Shown in pieces: positions 25,238-33,768 of a stretch of DNA of 64,000 nt (positions within the stretch are counted from its first letter, which is position 1; every line of letters begins with the position of its first letter). The stretch is from an uncultured Anaerolineae bacterium. GTDB taxonomy: Bacteria > Chloroflexota > Anaerolineae > Anaerolineales > Villigracilaceae. The stretch is taken from NCBI GenBank assembly GCA_903854805.1, contig CAINXK010000073.1, forward strand, positions 1 through 64,000. The letters are read 5' to 3'. The position numbers were made by a program, and so were the translations under genes. The notes below the pieces were generated by a model. The model had not been told where the DNA came from and made no database searches. It saw nothing but the letters and a program-made list of their open reading frames with translations.

Positions 25238-26329
25238 TTGAATAAATTATTGACAATCCTGATCCTGGCACTGTCATTGCTATTGCCATCCTGCACAAAC
25301 TTTGCACCTGATATCCCCACGGTATCAAACACGCCCATTGTGCGGGCAATTTCCAGCACGGCCATTCCGAGTTTTACGCCTGCTATTGCAACAACAAAGC
25401 TAACAACTACACCCATCCCGACATCAACACCAATCCCAAACCCAATGAGTATCACATTCATGCGGGATGGGATTTATCCAGGAAGTGACATCCACATCGA
25501 AAAAGAACTCGATTCTGGGAGCAACTACAGGCGCTACTATGTCTATTATCTTTCTGAAGGTTTAAGAATTTACGCACTCCTGACAATTCCGAATGGGGTT
25601 GTACCGCATGGGGGCTTTCCTGCGATTGTCTTTAACCATGGGTACATCCCACCCAATGAATATCGTACTACTGAACGATATATAGCCTACGTTGACCGGT
25701 TGGCCCGTTCCGGATACGTCATTTTCCGGATTGATTATCGCGGGCACGATAAATCGGAAGGCCTGGCAAGTGGTGCCTATGGCAATCCAGGTTACACCAT
25801 CGATGTTTTAAATGCCATCGCCTCCATCAAATCCTTTCCAGACGTAAACCCCGATAAAATTGGTATGTGGGGACATTCGATGGGTGGATTTTTGACTCTG
25901 CGGGCCATGGTGATTTCTAAAGATATCAAGGTAGGCGTAATCTGGGCAGGAGTCGTGGCTTCGTACCCGGAATTGATCTATAACTGGAAGCGGACTGGTT
26001 CTTTCACTCCATCTCCCAGTTCGAGCGGCTCAGGTTGGAGAAGTGGCTGGATTGATGAATATGGAACACCGGAACAAAACCCTGATTTCTGGGCATCAGT
26101 CTCAGCAAATAATTACATTAACGAACTATCCGGTCCAATTCAACTACATCACGGAACCGCTGATGAAGATGTACCGCTGGAATTCTCCATCAGGCTGGCA
26201 GAACAGATTCGCGCAGCAGGTGGTGAGACCGATTTATTCACCTACGACAAGGATAACCACAATATTGCTGCAAATTTCAACCTGGCCATGACCCGAACCA
26301 TCCAATTCTATGATCACTACCTGAAATAA
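25238..26329 (+). CDS. lipoprotein alpha/beta hydrolase, S9 peptidase/dienelactone-hydrolase-like
   Basis: A 363-residue exported hydrolase. The lipoprotein signal ends L-L-P-S-C (lipid-anchored Cys19). A threonine/proline-rich tether follows (about residues 28-68), then an alpha/beta hydrolase domain with N-H-G-Y, the nucleophile S214 in GHSMGGFL, the acid in HGTADEDVP and the histidine in D-K-D-N-H-N-I. This resembles prolyl-oligopeptidase-type hydrolases, and the substrate may be a peptide or an ester. The start is TTG at 25238, with GGAG 5 bases upstream. It acts outside the cell, anchored to the membrane. Confidence 0.85.
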   Translation: MNKLLTILILALSLLLPSCTNFAPDIPTVSNTPIVRAISSTAIPSFTPAIATTKLTTTPIPTSTPIPNPMSITFMRDGIYPGSDIHIEKELDSGSNYRRYYVYYLSEGLRIYALLTIPNGVVPHGGFPAIVFNHGYIPPNEYRTTERYIAYVDRLARSGYVIFRIDYRGHDKSEGLASGAYGNPGYTIDVLNAIASIKSFPDVNPDKIGMWGHSMGGFLTLRAMVISKDIKVGVIWAGVVASYPELIYNWKRTGSFTPSPSSSGSGWRSGWIDEYGTPEQNPDFWASVSANNYINELSGPIQLHHGTADEDVPLEFSIRLAEQIRAAGGETDLFTYDKDNHNIAANFNLAMTRTIQFYDHYLK

Positions 26330-26499
26330 AACCAATCCAGACCATCCCGTCGGATCGAAACAAGTCCCAATAAAGCTTTTTTTTTTAAAATACTTTTAGC
26401 CTTTTCTCGTACAGTTTCGCAATTCGCGGCTTATTTGCTAAAATTACCGTATCAAAGTCATCAATTATCCAATTTTTTGAGAGTTGCCCAAAGTAGTGA

Positions 26500-26528
26500 T
26501 TTACCAAAACCGTAACATAGCGTATAAT
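26500..26528 (+). promoter_or_regulatory. promoter of tRNA-Leu
   Basis: TTTACC (26500-26505), 17 bases, TATAAT (26523-26528). The mature tRNA begins 23 bases further on. Trigger factor may be read from the same promoter. Confidence 0.55.
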
Positions 26529-26551
26529 TTCCCCGCTTAACCCGCAGCTCC

Positions 26552-26633
26552 GGGGACATGCTGGAATTGGCAGACAGGCATGACTTAGGATCATGTGCCG
26601 CGAGGCGTGAGGGTTCAAGTCCCTCTGTCCCCA
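26552..26633 (+). tRNA. tRNA-Leu (anticodon TAG)
   Basis: The 82-base sequence folds as a class II tRNA. Acceptor arms are GGGGACA (26552) and TGTCCCC (ending 26632) with discriminator A. The anticodon arm is GCATGA-CTTAGGA-TCATGT with anticodon TAG, followed by a long variable arm (GTGCCGCGAGGCGT) and the T-arm GGGTTCAAGTCCC. CCA is not encoded. It is directly followed by trigger factor. Confidence 0.93.
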
Positions 26634-26668
26634 CTCACGCTGACATATTTTAAGGAAGGATTACCAAG

Positions 26669-28177
26669 TTGAAAATTGAAACCCACCCACGCGATGATCA
26701 CCAAGTCACAATGATCGTCGAGCTAGAAGCCGAAAAACTGGAAGGCGCCCGCCGTCGCGCAGCGCGCCGGATAGCAGAGAAAGTTAAAATCTCTGGGTTC
26801 CGTCCTGGCAAAGCTCCATTTGATGTTGTTCGCCGCCTTTATGGGGATGCAGCCATCAATGAGGAAGCAGTTGAAATCCTGGTTGATGAAGTTTATCCGG
26901 AAGCATTAAAGGAAGCCAAGATTGACCCGGCTGCTGCTGGTCAACTGGAAAACATCGAAAGTCTCGAACCGCCAAAATTTATTTTCACAGTACCGCTCAA
27001 GCCCAGTGTCGAGCTTGGCGATTATCAGGCTGTCCGACTCGCTTATGAATTTTCAGCACCCAGCGATGAAAAATTGGAAGAAGAGATCACAAATCTTCGC
27101 CGCATGTATGCCAAAACTGAAAGTGTAGACCGCACGGTTCAGGATGGTGATTATGTCTTGCTGGATGTGGTCGGTCGCAAGGCAAAAGCCGCGGATGACG
27201 AAGTAGCGTTGATCGAACGCAATGGTTTTGCTCTCGTTGCCCGCACTGAAGAAAAAGAAACTGAGTGGCCCTTTGTTGGATTTGCTTCCAAGTTAATCGG
27301 GATCAATCCGGGTGAAAGCAAGGAGTTTTCTCACAAGTACCCCAAAGACTTTTCAGAAGAATCGCTTGCCGGACAGAACGTCAAATTCAAAATCACCATC
27401 AAGACGGTTCGCAGTGTCACTATGCCGGAACTGAATGATGATTTTGCCAAGATGGTTGGTATCGGCCAAACAGTCGATGAATTACATCAGCGCATGCGTG
27501 AAAACATCGAAACCGAAGCGCGTAACACATATGAAGATGAATATTTCGAAAAAGTCTTTGATTTGATCAAGGCTGGTGCAACCATTAAATACCCGCCCCA
27601 GGTTCTTGACCATGAGATTGAACATGTGCTCGAAGATGTGGAACGCCGTCTGAAAAGCCAGGGCGTTGAAAACATGGAAGCCTACTTCAAGATGATCGAT
27701 TCAAACAGAGAGAAATTCATCGAAGAACAGGCTCGCCCAACATCCGTCAAACGCCTTGAACGTGGCTTGGTTATGGACGAACTGGCTCGCGCTGAAAAAA
27801 TTGAAATTGACAACGAATCTCTTGAAGCAGAATTCAACAATGCTTGGGCTACCCTGGCCACATCCGACGAAGATTTTGCAAAACGAACCAAGAACGGCAC
27901 CAAGGCCTCTCGAGAAATCGTGGATGCCGTGGCAATGGACTCAGCCAACCGCTTGCTGACCCGCCGCGTACTGGACCGCGTTAAAGAGATTGCCGCCAGT
28001 ACCGGAGAACCGGAACCAGTTGCAAAACCGGCACCGAAAAAATCAAAAAAAGCTGCCGCTCCCGCTCCAGAAGCTGCCCCCGAGGCTTCAAGCGATACTC
28101 CAGTTGAGGTTGAACCTGCTCAGATTGCTGCAGATGTGACCCCGAAGAAGAGAACGACCAAAAAGAAAACCGAATAA
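26669..28177 (+). CDS. tig: trigger factor (ribosome-associated chaperone / peptidyl-prolyl isomerase)
   Basis: A 502-residue trigger factor. The N-terminal ribosome-binding domain has the signature G-F-R-P-G-K-A-P at about residues 48-55. An FKBP-like domain follows (about 150-245, with L-I-G-I-N-P-G-E-S-K) and then the long helical C-terminal domain. It is longer than usual (about 430-450) because of a final 40-residue lysine-, alanine- and proline-rich tail (KPAPKKSKKAAAPAPE). The start is TTG at 26669 with AAGGAAGGA upstream. It binds nascent chains at the ribosome exit. A strong terminator follows. Confidence 0.95.
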   Translation: MKIETHPRDDHQVTMIVELEAEKLEGARRRAARRIAEKVKISGFRPGKAPFDVVRRLYGDAAINEEAVEILVDEVYPEALKEAKIDPAAAGQLENIESLEPPKFIFTVPLKPSVELGDYQAVRLAYEFSAPSDEKLEEEITNLRRMYAKTESVDRTVQDGDYVLLDVVGRKAKAADDEVALIERNGFALVARTEEKETEWPFVGFASKLIGINPGESKEFSHKYPKDFSEESLAGQNVKFKITIKTVRSVTMPELNDDFAKMVGIGQTVDELHQRMRENIETEARNTYEDEYFEKVFDLIKAGATIKYPPQVLDHEIEHVLEDVERRLKSQGVENMEAYFKMIDSNREKFIEEQARPTSVKRLERGLVMDELARAEKIEIDNESLEAEFNNAWATLATSDEDFAKRTKNGTKASREIVDAVAMDSANRLLTRRVLDRVKEIAASTGEPEPVAKPAPKKSKKAAAPAPEAAPEASSDTPVEVEPAQIAADVTPKKRTTKKKTE

Positions 28178-28180
28178 CTA

Positions 28181-28216
28181 AAATGGGACAGGCCAATAAC
28201 CTGTCCCATTTTTTTT
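28181..28216 (+). terminator. intrinsic terminator of tig
   Basis: AAATGGGACAGG pairs with CCTGTCCCATTT around a short loop and runs into eight or more T. A classic rho-independent terminator directly after the tig stop. Confidence 0.92.
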
Positions 28217-28259
28217 GCCACATCGAACAAAGAATTCACAATACATTCCACCGGCTTTG

Positions 28260-29540
28260 CTATATTTTTACATGCGTAACCAGGTATTCCAGGTAACGAG
28301 ACTTCACAAGCTGGCATGCCATGACCTGCTTTACGGGGGGAAGACGTAAGATAACTCCAAAAACCGCCGCCAGAGCGCGGTGATTCCACAAAACACGGTT
28401 ATCAAATATTAGGTTTTGCAAATCCCCACGCTCGATTGCCATCATAACACTGCGATGAACAGAATTTAAGGGTGTGATCACGCGCTGTGACCTTGAAGAT
28501 AGGCTCAGTCCATTTCGCGTACATGTTCTTACACAAACACCACAACCCAGGCAAATTTCAGCATTCAATTTTGCTTTCTTCATTTTAGAGTTATGTGGAT
28601 CATTTTGAGAAACCAGGCTCATCGCTTCTACCGGACAGACGTTGACACATTTACCACAACCATTGCAAGATCCATCATCCACAACTGGCAAAAAATTCGA
28701 TGTCTGTACAGGATGCAATAACCCAAACTTTCGTGCCGCGATCATCGCCTCACAACAACATCCACAACAATTACAGATAAAGTTTACATTTTCGCGAACA
28801 TTCTCGCCAAATTGAATCAAGTTCTGATCATAAGCTTGTTGAAGTAAATCCATGCCTTCGCTTGCATCAATCAACCGCGCATACCCATGACGAGTAAGGG
28901 CCTGCGCTGAACTATTAAAAGTCATGCATATATCCAATGGCGCAGCACAGTTTTTTTCAACATGCATCATCTTATGGCGGCAATAACAAACCCCAATTCC
29001 CCGATGAGTAGCTGAACGAATGACCTCACTCGCACGGTCGAAATCCAAAACATGGAGTGCATTATCCATAGTAAGCACAGGCTCATGCACAAATACCCGT
29101 CCAAGTTGCGTTTCGCCATTTCCAAATAATTCCTTTATAAAATCTTCTTCAACGTTCATGTATTGATAAAAAAGCTCACCCAATAGCTTCTGGTCAATAT
29201 CTCCCCTCATTCGCATCAATGAAAATTCAAAAAAACCGGCCATTGGCGGTGGAAGCGTATAAGTGATCTCGCCTTCCCACTCGACATCAACCAGAATCGC
29301 GCGACCTGCCAATTCGTCAAGAACTTTTCGGGTTTCCGTAATAGATAATTGCCAGATCCTGCTCGCCGATTCTGCGCGAAATGGTTTAATCGGCAGCATT
29401 GCCACAAGCTGGGCTTCACGCTCGCTGAAAAGTATATTTAATATTTTATACAAAGATTCAGATGGTGGCGCACCTTGAGGAAAACGATTCAACCGATCAA
29501 CCAACTCAGTGTACCCGGATTTCAATGATTGATGCGACAT
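28260..29540 (-). CDS. 4Fe-4S dicluster ferredoxin-type protein
   Basis: A 426-residue cytosolic iron-sulfur protein. The N-terminal 100 residues look like a winged-helix region. A cysteine-rich middle follows (C-Y-C-R-H-K at about residue 180, then N-F-I-C-N-C-C-G-C-C-C), then two ferredoxin motifs, C-N-G-C-G-K-C-V-N-V-C-P and C-L-G-C-G-V-C-V-R-T-C. The ATG at 29540 has AGGAG 8 bases upstream and is preferred over 29558. Similar proteins occur in anaerobes, but no enzyme is assigned. The cluster of five cysteines in seven residues is unusual. It is probably an electron carrier or a redox-sensing regulator. Confidence 0.8.
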   Translation of the reverse strand: MSHQSLKSGYTELVDRLNRFPQGAPPSESLYKILNILFSEREAQLVAMLPIKPFRAESASRIWQLSITETRKVLDELAGRAILVDVEWEGEITYTLPPPMAGFFEFSLMRMRGDIDQKLLGELFYQYMNVEEDFIKELFGNGETQLGRVFVHEPVLTMDNALHVLDFDRASEVIRSATHRGIGVCYCRHKMMHVEKNCAAPLDICMTFNSSAQALTRHGYARLIDASEGMDLLQQAYDQNLIQFGENVRENVNFICNCCGCCCEAMIAARKFGLLHPVQTSNFLPVVDDGSCNGCGKCVNVCPVEAMSLVSQNDPHNSKMKKAKLNAEICLGCGVCVRTCTRNGLSLSSRSQRVITPLNSVHRSVMMAIERGDLQNLIFDNRVLWNHRALAAVFGVILRLPPVKQVMACQLVKSRYLEYLVTHVKI

Positions 29541-29575
29541 AGCACACACTCCTGGCAAAGAATCTTATTGGAATC

Positions 29576-29604
29576 AATATACAGAATATTCAGCCGCGAT
29601 GCAA
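29576..29604 (-). promoter_or_regulatory. promoter of the ferredoxin-type gene
   Basis: Minus strand TTGCAT (29604-29599), 17 bases, TATATT (29581-29576). The predicted start is about 30 bases before the ATG at 29540, leaving room for the AGGAG site. Confidence 0.55.
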
Positions 29605-29966
29605 CATGCATACATCACCTTTGTATATGATTAAAATAATATTTTTTAACCGCATTTTTTTTGCCCCTCGGCAAGGTGCAACTGGAAATTTATCGAGGCA
29701 ACCATCCTTCATATCTCTTCGGAAGATGCATTCCCAGGTAGAAACCTATTTATTAAATCTGAAGTACAGGGCATGCAGAGTGCAACTCCCACCTTAAAAC
29801 GAATTTATCCGCTTCCGAATCGGATTTCACTTTTAGTCTGCAACCGTGGTTCTCGATTTGATTCCACCAGAAACCAGATCATAAGCCATGCTTCATGCTC
29901 AGCACATAGACGATGCCGGATTCATCCCGAATAAATATTTGGATCAAACCAGGCTTGGTATATTCA
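29605..29966. other. gene-free stretch between ferredoxin and sirtuin genes
   Basis: About 360 AT-rich bases with no convincing gene. On the minus strand just after the sirtuin stop, a short open stretch (ending about 29887) reads as plausible protein but has no start codon or ribosome-binding site. It may be a decayed gene end. Confidence 0.5.
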
Positions 29967-30707
29967 TTAAACGCCCCATAACATTTGAACAATTGCTGGT
30001 AGCACTTCGCCTGACTTACCAGCCAAAATATAATCCACTTTGTGAGTTTGCGGCGTGGAATCAATGTTCAGCTGCACAACCACAGCATTCCTGTTTTTTG
30101 CTGCGGCAGCCAACGATGCAGCCGGCTGGACTATTCCAGAAGTCCCAATTGAAAAAAATACCCCACAACTACGAGCTGCGGTAACTGCCATTTCAAGCGC
30201 CTGTCTCGGTAAAGATTCTCCAAACCAGACTACATTTGGTCGTAATAAACCACCGCAGGATGGACATTCAGGCACCCCATCCTGGATTTCATTCCATTGG
30301 CTGGTTATCTTCTCGCACCTGGAACATCTAACTTCACGAATATTTCCGTGCAACTCAATGACATCAAAACTCCCGGCAGTTTGATGTAATCCATCGACAT
30401 TTTGGGTAATGAGGGTTAAAAATGGAAATCTTCGAGCCATTTCTGCAAGCGCATAATGTCCTGGATTTGGAGCAACTTCTTTGATTTTTTCCCGCCGCAT
30501 TGCGTACCAATCCCAAACTAACTTCGGGTTATTCGCAAAAGCTTCTGGCGTCGCCAAATCTTCGGGACGGTATTGTGCCCACAAACCAGCCTGCGCATCG
30601 CGAAATGTCCGCAAACCAGATTCTTGAGACACGCCTGCCCCAGTTAAAACGGCGACCCGTTCCGATGCTCTCAAAATATTGACCAACTCATCTGGAATGA
30701 TTGCCAT
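29967..30707 (-). CDS. cobB: NAD-dependent protein deacylase, sirtuin (Sir2/CobB family)
   Basis: A 246-residue sirtuin. NAD-binding motifs are T-G-A-G-V-S-Q-E-S-G-L near residue 22 and T-Q-N-V-D-G-L-H. The catalytic histidine is in I-E-L-H-G-N. The zinc site is C-S-R-C plus C-P-S-C, followed by P-N-V-V-W-F-G-E. It removes acyl groups from protein lysines at the expense of NAD. AAGGAG lies before the ATG, and a TAGAAT sequence about 23 bases upstream may be its -10 box. It stands alone on the minus strand. Confidence 0.93.
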   Translation of the reverse strand: MAIIPDELVNILRASERVAVLTGAGVSQESGLRTFRDAQAGLWAQYRPEDLATPEAFANNPKLVWDWYAMRREKIKEVAPNPGHYALAEMARRFPFLTLITQNVDGLHQTAGSFDVIELHGNIREVRCSRCEKITSQWNEIQDGVPECPSCGGLLRPNVVWFGESLPRQALEMAVTAARSCGVFFSIGTSGIVQPAASLAAAAKNRNAVVVQLNIDSTPQTHKVDYILAGKSGEVLPAIVQMLWGV

Positions 30708-30984
30708 AAAACTCCTTTATGATATTCTAGGAATTAAAAACCATCCGGGAAATTTGGGGCTTCGGTGCGATCCGGGTTTTTTAATCAACCACACATCAGC
30801 ACACCCAGTTGCTCAATATAATTTATTAAAAACACCAATCAGTAGCGATCATAAGAGGAGTGAACTTTCAGCATTCATATGATGCCGCATTTAACCTTCC
30901 AAAAATCTCAGTAGACGGTCAAGTGTGCACTAGAAACGTATTTTTTAGCGAGTTCCAGGAAAAACGGCTAGAACTTGATTCAAA

Positions 30985-31632
30985 CTATTCGGTAAACCGC
31001 GAATCGGATTCTTCGTCATCTGTCTGACTCTCACGTAAAATGCGCCGGCTTAAAAATACCAGGAAAATTACAAACACAATTGTGGCCGCCAAAACCAAGT
31101 ATTCGACCCCTTGTTCAATCCGCCGAATAGCCTCGGTAGCGTAAAAACCGATCAGAACCAGGGCACCTGTCCAGATTATTTCCCCTCCAAATACGGCTGG
31201 AAACCATCGCCGCCAGGGCACTTTTACCAACCCTGCAGCAATAAGGGATGGAATCATCAGGCTCATTGATAGCTTAGCAAAAAATAAAACCTTGACTGCA
31301 TGTTTACGAATATTATTTTGCAATCGTTCCATGTGTCCACGATCAAGCCCCAGGCGCTGTCCAAAATGAAAAATCCACTCAAGTTTTCCTATATACCCAA
31401 GAAAGTACCAGAGCGTATCAGCGGTCAGATTACCGAGAGAAGCCGCCAGAAAGACTGGCACAGGTCGCATAGCGCCTGCAGAAGCGGCTGCAGCTCCAAG
31501 TAGGGTCGCAAAAGGACCTTCGACTGCCACAAACACAGCCAGTACTAAATATGACCAAGATCCCCATTCTGAAATTTGGCCATTCGTCCAAAGCGCATTT
31601 ACATTCTTTAGTGGTTCAAGCCAGGCATTCAC
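30985..31632 (-). CDS. DedA/VTT-family membrane protein
   Basis: A 215-residue membrane protein with four or five hydrophobic segments and the DedA-type features E-G-P-F-A-T-L-L-G-A-A-A (re-entrant loop) and F-F-A-K-L-S-M-S-L-M-I-P. DedA proteins move phospholipids or undecaprenyl phosphate across the membrane. The start is ATG at 31632 with AGAGGA somewhat far upstream. A TATATC box ends 7 bases before the ATG, so a leaderless start is an alternative. A TTGACA occurs further up but at poor spacing. Confidence 0.8.
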   Translation of the reverse strand: MNAWLEPLKNVNALWTNGQISEWGSWSYLVLAVFVAVEGPFATLLGAAAASAGAMRPVPVFLAASLGNLTADTLWYFLGYIGKLEWIFHFGQRLGLDRGHMERLQNNIRKHAVKVLFFAKLSMSLMIPSLIAAGLVKVPWRRWFPAVFGGEIIWTGALVLIGFYATEAIRRIEQGVEYLVLAATIVFVIFLVFLSRRILRESQTDDEESDSRFTE

Positions 31633-31838
31633 AAGGATATATTTCCTCTTTTTCCCTCTTCACTGTCAAGGCAAAAAAGGTCCTACCAAGGATTAGAGAC
31701 TCTGTTTCGCCCAGAAAATTTGAGAACAACTCGCGACGATTGGGCAATAACCCAAGAGTTTTAAAAAATAAAAAAACTTTGGGGCAACGCTGAAATTGCA
31801 TCCGACATTCACCTTGTGCTTTCAGCATCAACTTGTGG

Positions 31839-33647
31839 TCATTGTCCATCCAAACCTGGTGGACGGTAATCCAAGGATTGATGCCGGAAATAAGTGTTGT
31901 ATAACTCAGCATAGTGACCACTCTGTGCTAACAGTCCTTCATGGTTACCCTGTTCAATGATCGCACCTTCGCGCATTACAACAATCCTGTCGGCAGCCTT
32001 GACCGTCGATAAACGATGCGCAATCAGAATACTGGTGGAATTTGCCAGAATGAGGTTTAACGCCTGCTGGATTTGCCATTCGGTAAACGGATCAATACTT
32101 GCGGTGGCCTCATCCAAAATAAAAATGGCAGGTTTCTGAACAAGTACCCGCATGAGCGCCACGAGTTGTCTCTGGCCCATCGAAAGCCTCGCACCTCGCT
32201 CGCCTACTTCCGTCTCAAGACCATTTGGAAGAGTTTCCAACCATTCGCCATCGCCAATCTTCGAGGCCATTGCTCTAATATCAGCTTCCAGTGCTTCAGG
32301 TACTGCGTACCTGATATTATCTGCAACAGTCCCAGAAAACAGAAATGGTGCTTGTGAGACAATCCCTAACTTGCGCCGGTACTGGGTCAGGTCCAGGGTA
32401 CGAATATCCTGGCCATCAATCGATAGCTCGCCATCCTGAAATTCGTAAAACCGGGCAATTAGCTTGGCAATCGATGATTTTCCCGCACCGGTATGTCCAA
32501 CAAGGGCCAAATTCTCCCCAGGGCGAATGTGCAAGCTAAATTCGCGCAGAATAGGCTCATTATCCTTGTAACGGAAATTCAAACGCTCAAACTTGATTTC
32601 CCCTTTGAGTACAGGCACATCCCTTTTGACCAGTTGTACCACATTGGGATCAGCATCAATCAGCGCAAAAGCGCGTTCGGCTGCCGATAGCCCGCTTTGA
32701 ATTTGCGCCCAAAACGATGTTAGATTTAAGATTGGAAACATGAAATAATCGAGTGAATTGATAAACAAATACCAAGCACCAACTGTCACAATTCCCAATG
32801 CCGCACTCCACCCACCCGCATATACAAGTATTCCGACAAAAATACCACTGGTGGCATTCAATACAGGGAAAACCAAAGAGAGCACAAATCCACGCCGCAC
32901 ATTCACCTTGTAGGCCTGCTTGTTGGCAGAGTCAAAGCTCTCAAAAATACTATGTTCTTGCCGGAAGTTCTTGGCAACTGCGATCCCACTGACAGTTTCC
33001 TTAATGGTTGCATTAACATCCGCCATGGCCTGCATTCCATGTTTTGTAACGATACGCGCCAGGTTCCGGAAACCCATCGCAATGGCGAATACCACCGGCA
33101 TGAAAGCCAGCATAACCAGGAACAAACGCCATTCGGTGCTTACCAGAACGAAACCCAGGATAAATGTCTGAACAAGTTGAGAAGCAACATCAGTAACAAT
33201 GACTACAAGCTGGCCAAAATCATTCGTATCGCTTGTGATCCGGCTGACAATTCGGCCAGATGAAAACTGATCGTAGAATGAAAGATCATGATCAGCCGCT
33301 GCTGCGAAGGCCTTTGTACGCAGACCGAGTACTACATCACCCACTGCCCGAACTGTCAGGCTGCGCCTCAACCAGTTCAGACCCCAGTTTAAAAAGGCAA
33401 TTACCGTCATGACTATGCCTACCAGGCCAATCGCTTGCGGAGTGGGCTGACTCTTGAGTAAATCCATGATGCGGCTCACAATTACCGGCAGAGCGGCACC
33501 CAGAGCAGCCATAATACCCACCAGCCCCACAATGGCGGTCATACGGCTCTTTTGGGTTGAAAAATAACTAACCATTCGCCGCACCAGGTCGCGGTCAGTA
33601 TATTGTCGATCGTATTTTTCGTTATTTAATCCAGCAAAGAAACCCAT
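31839..33647 (-). CDS. ABC exporter half-transporter (catalytic Walker B, degenerate signature)
   Basis: A 602-residue ABC half-transporter: six membrane segments, then a nucleotide-binding domain with Walker A GHTGAGKSS, signature L-S-M-G-Q and Walker B I-F-I-L-D-E-A-T. The glutamate is intact, but the signature has Met where Gly is normal (LSGGQ). The neighbouring exporter has the reverse pattern, which is the mark of a heterodimeric exporter with one degenerate ATP site (as in TM287/288 or BmrCD). It exports lipids, peptides or drugs; the substrate is unknown. It is the second gene of the pair. Confidence 0.92.
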   Translation of the reverse strand: MGFFAGLNNEKYDRQYTDRDLVRRMVSYFSTQKSRMTAIVGLVGIMAALGAALPVIVSRIMDLLKSQPTPQAIGLVGIVMTVIAFLNWGLNWLRRSLTVRAVGDVVLGLRTKAFAAAADHDLSFYDQFSSGRIVSRITSDTNDFGQLVVIVTDVASQLVQTFILGFVLVSTEWRLFLVMLAFMPVVFAIAMGFRNLARIVTKHGMQAMADVNATIKETVSGIAVAKNFRQEHSIFESFDSANKQAYKVNVRRGFVLSLVFPVLNATSGIFVGILVYAGGWSAALGIVTVGAWYLFINSLDYFMFPILNLTSFWAQIQSGLSAAERAFALIDADPNVVQLVKRDVPVLKGEIKFERLNFRYKDNEPILREFSLHIRPGENLALVGHTGAGKSSIAKLIARFYEFQDGELSIDGQDIRTLDLTQYRRKLGIVSQAPFLFSGTVADNIRYAVPEALEADIRAMASKIGDGEWLETLPNGLETEVGERGARLSMGQRQLVALMRVLVQKPAIFILDEATASIDPFTEWQIQQALNLILANSTSILIAHRLSTVKAADRIVVMREGAIIEQGNHEGLLAQSGHYAELYNTYFRHQSLDYRPPGLDGQ

Positions 33648-33768
33648 TGATTGTTATCCGCTTATCTAATAAAGAGAAAATTATATATCCTGACATAGGG
33701 CGGTCGATGTAATTTTATTGACCAACCAAAATCTACGTAAATCAGATCCCAAGTGAAGCGAAAATTGC

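Noticed and set aside
29879..30064. 61-residue minus-strand frame overlapping the sirtuin end
   Set aside because: Its start lies inside the sirtuin gene in another frame. The part beyond the sirtuin stop has no start of its own.
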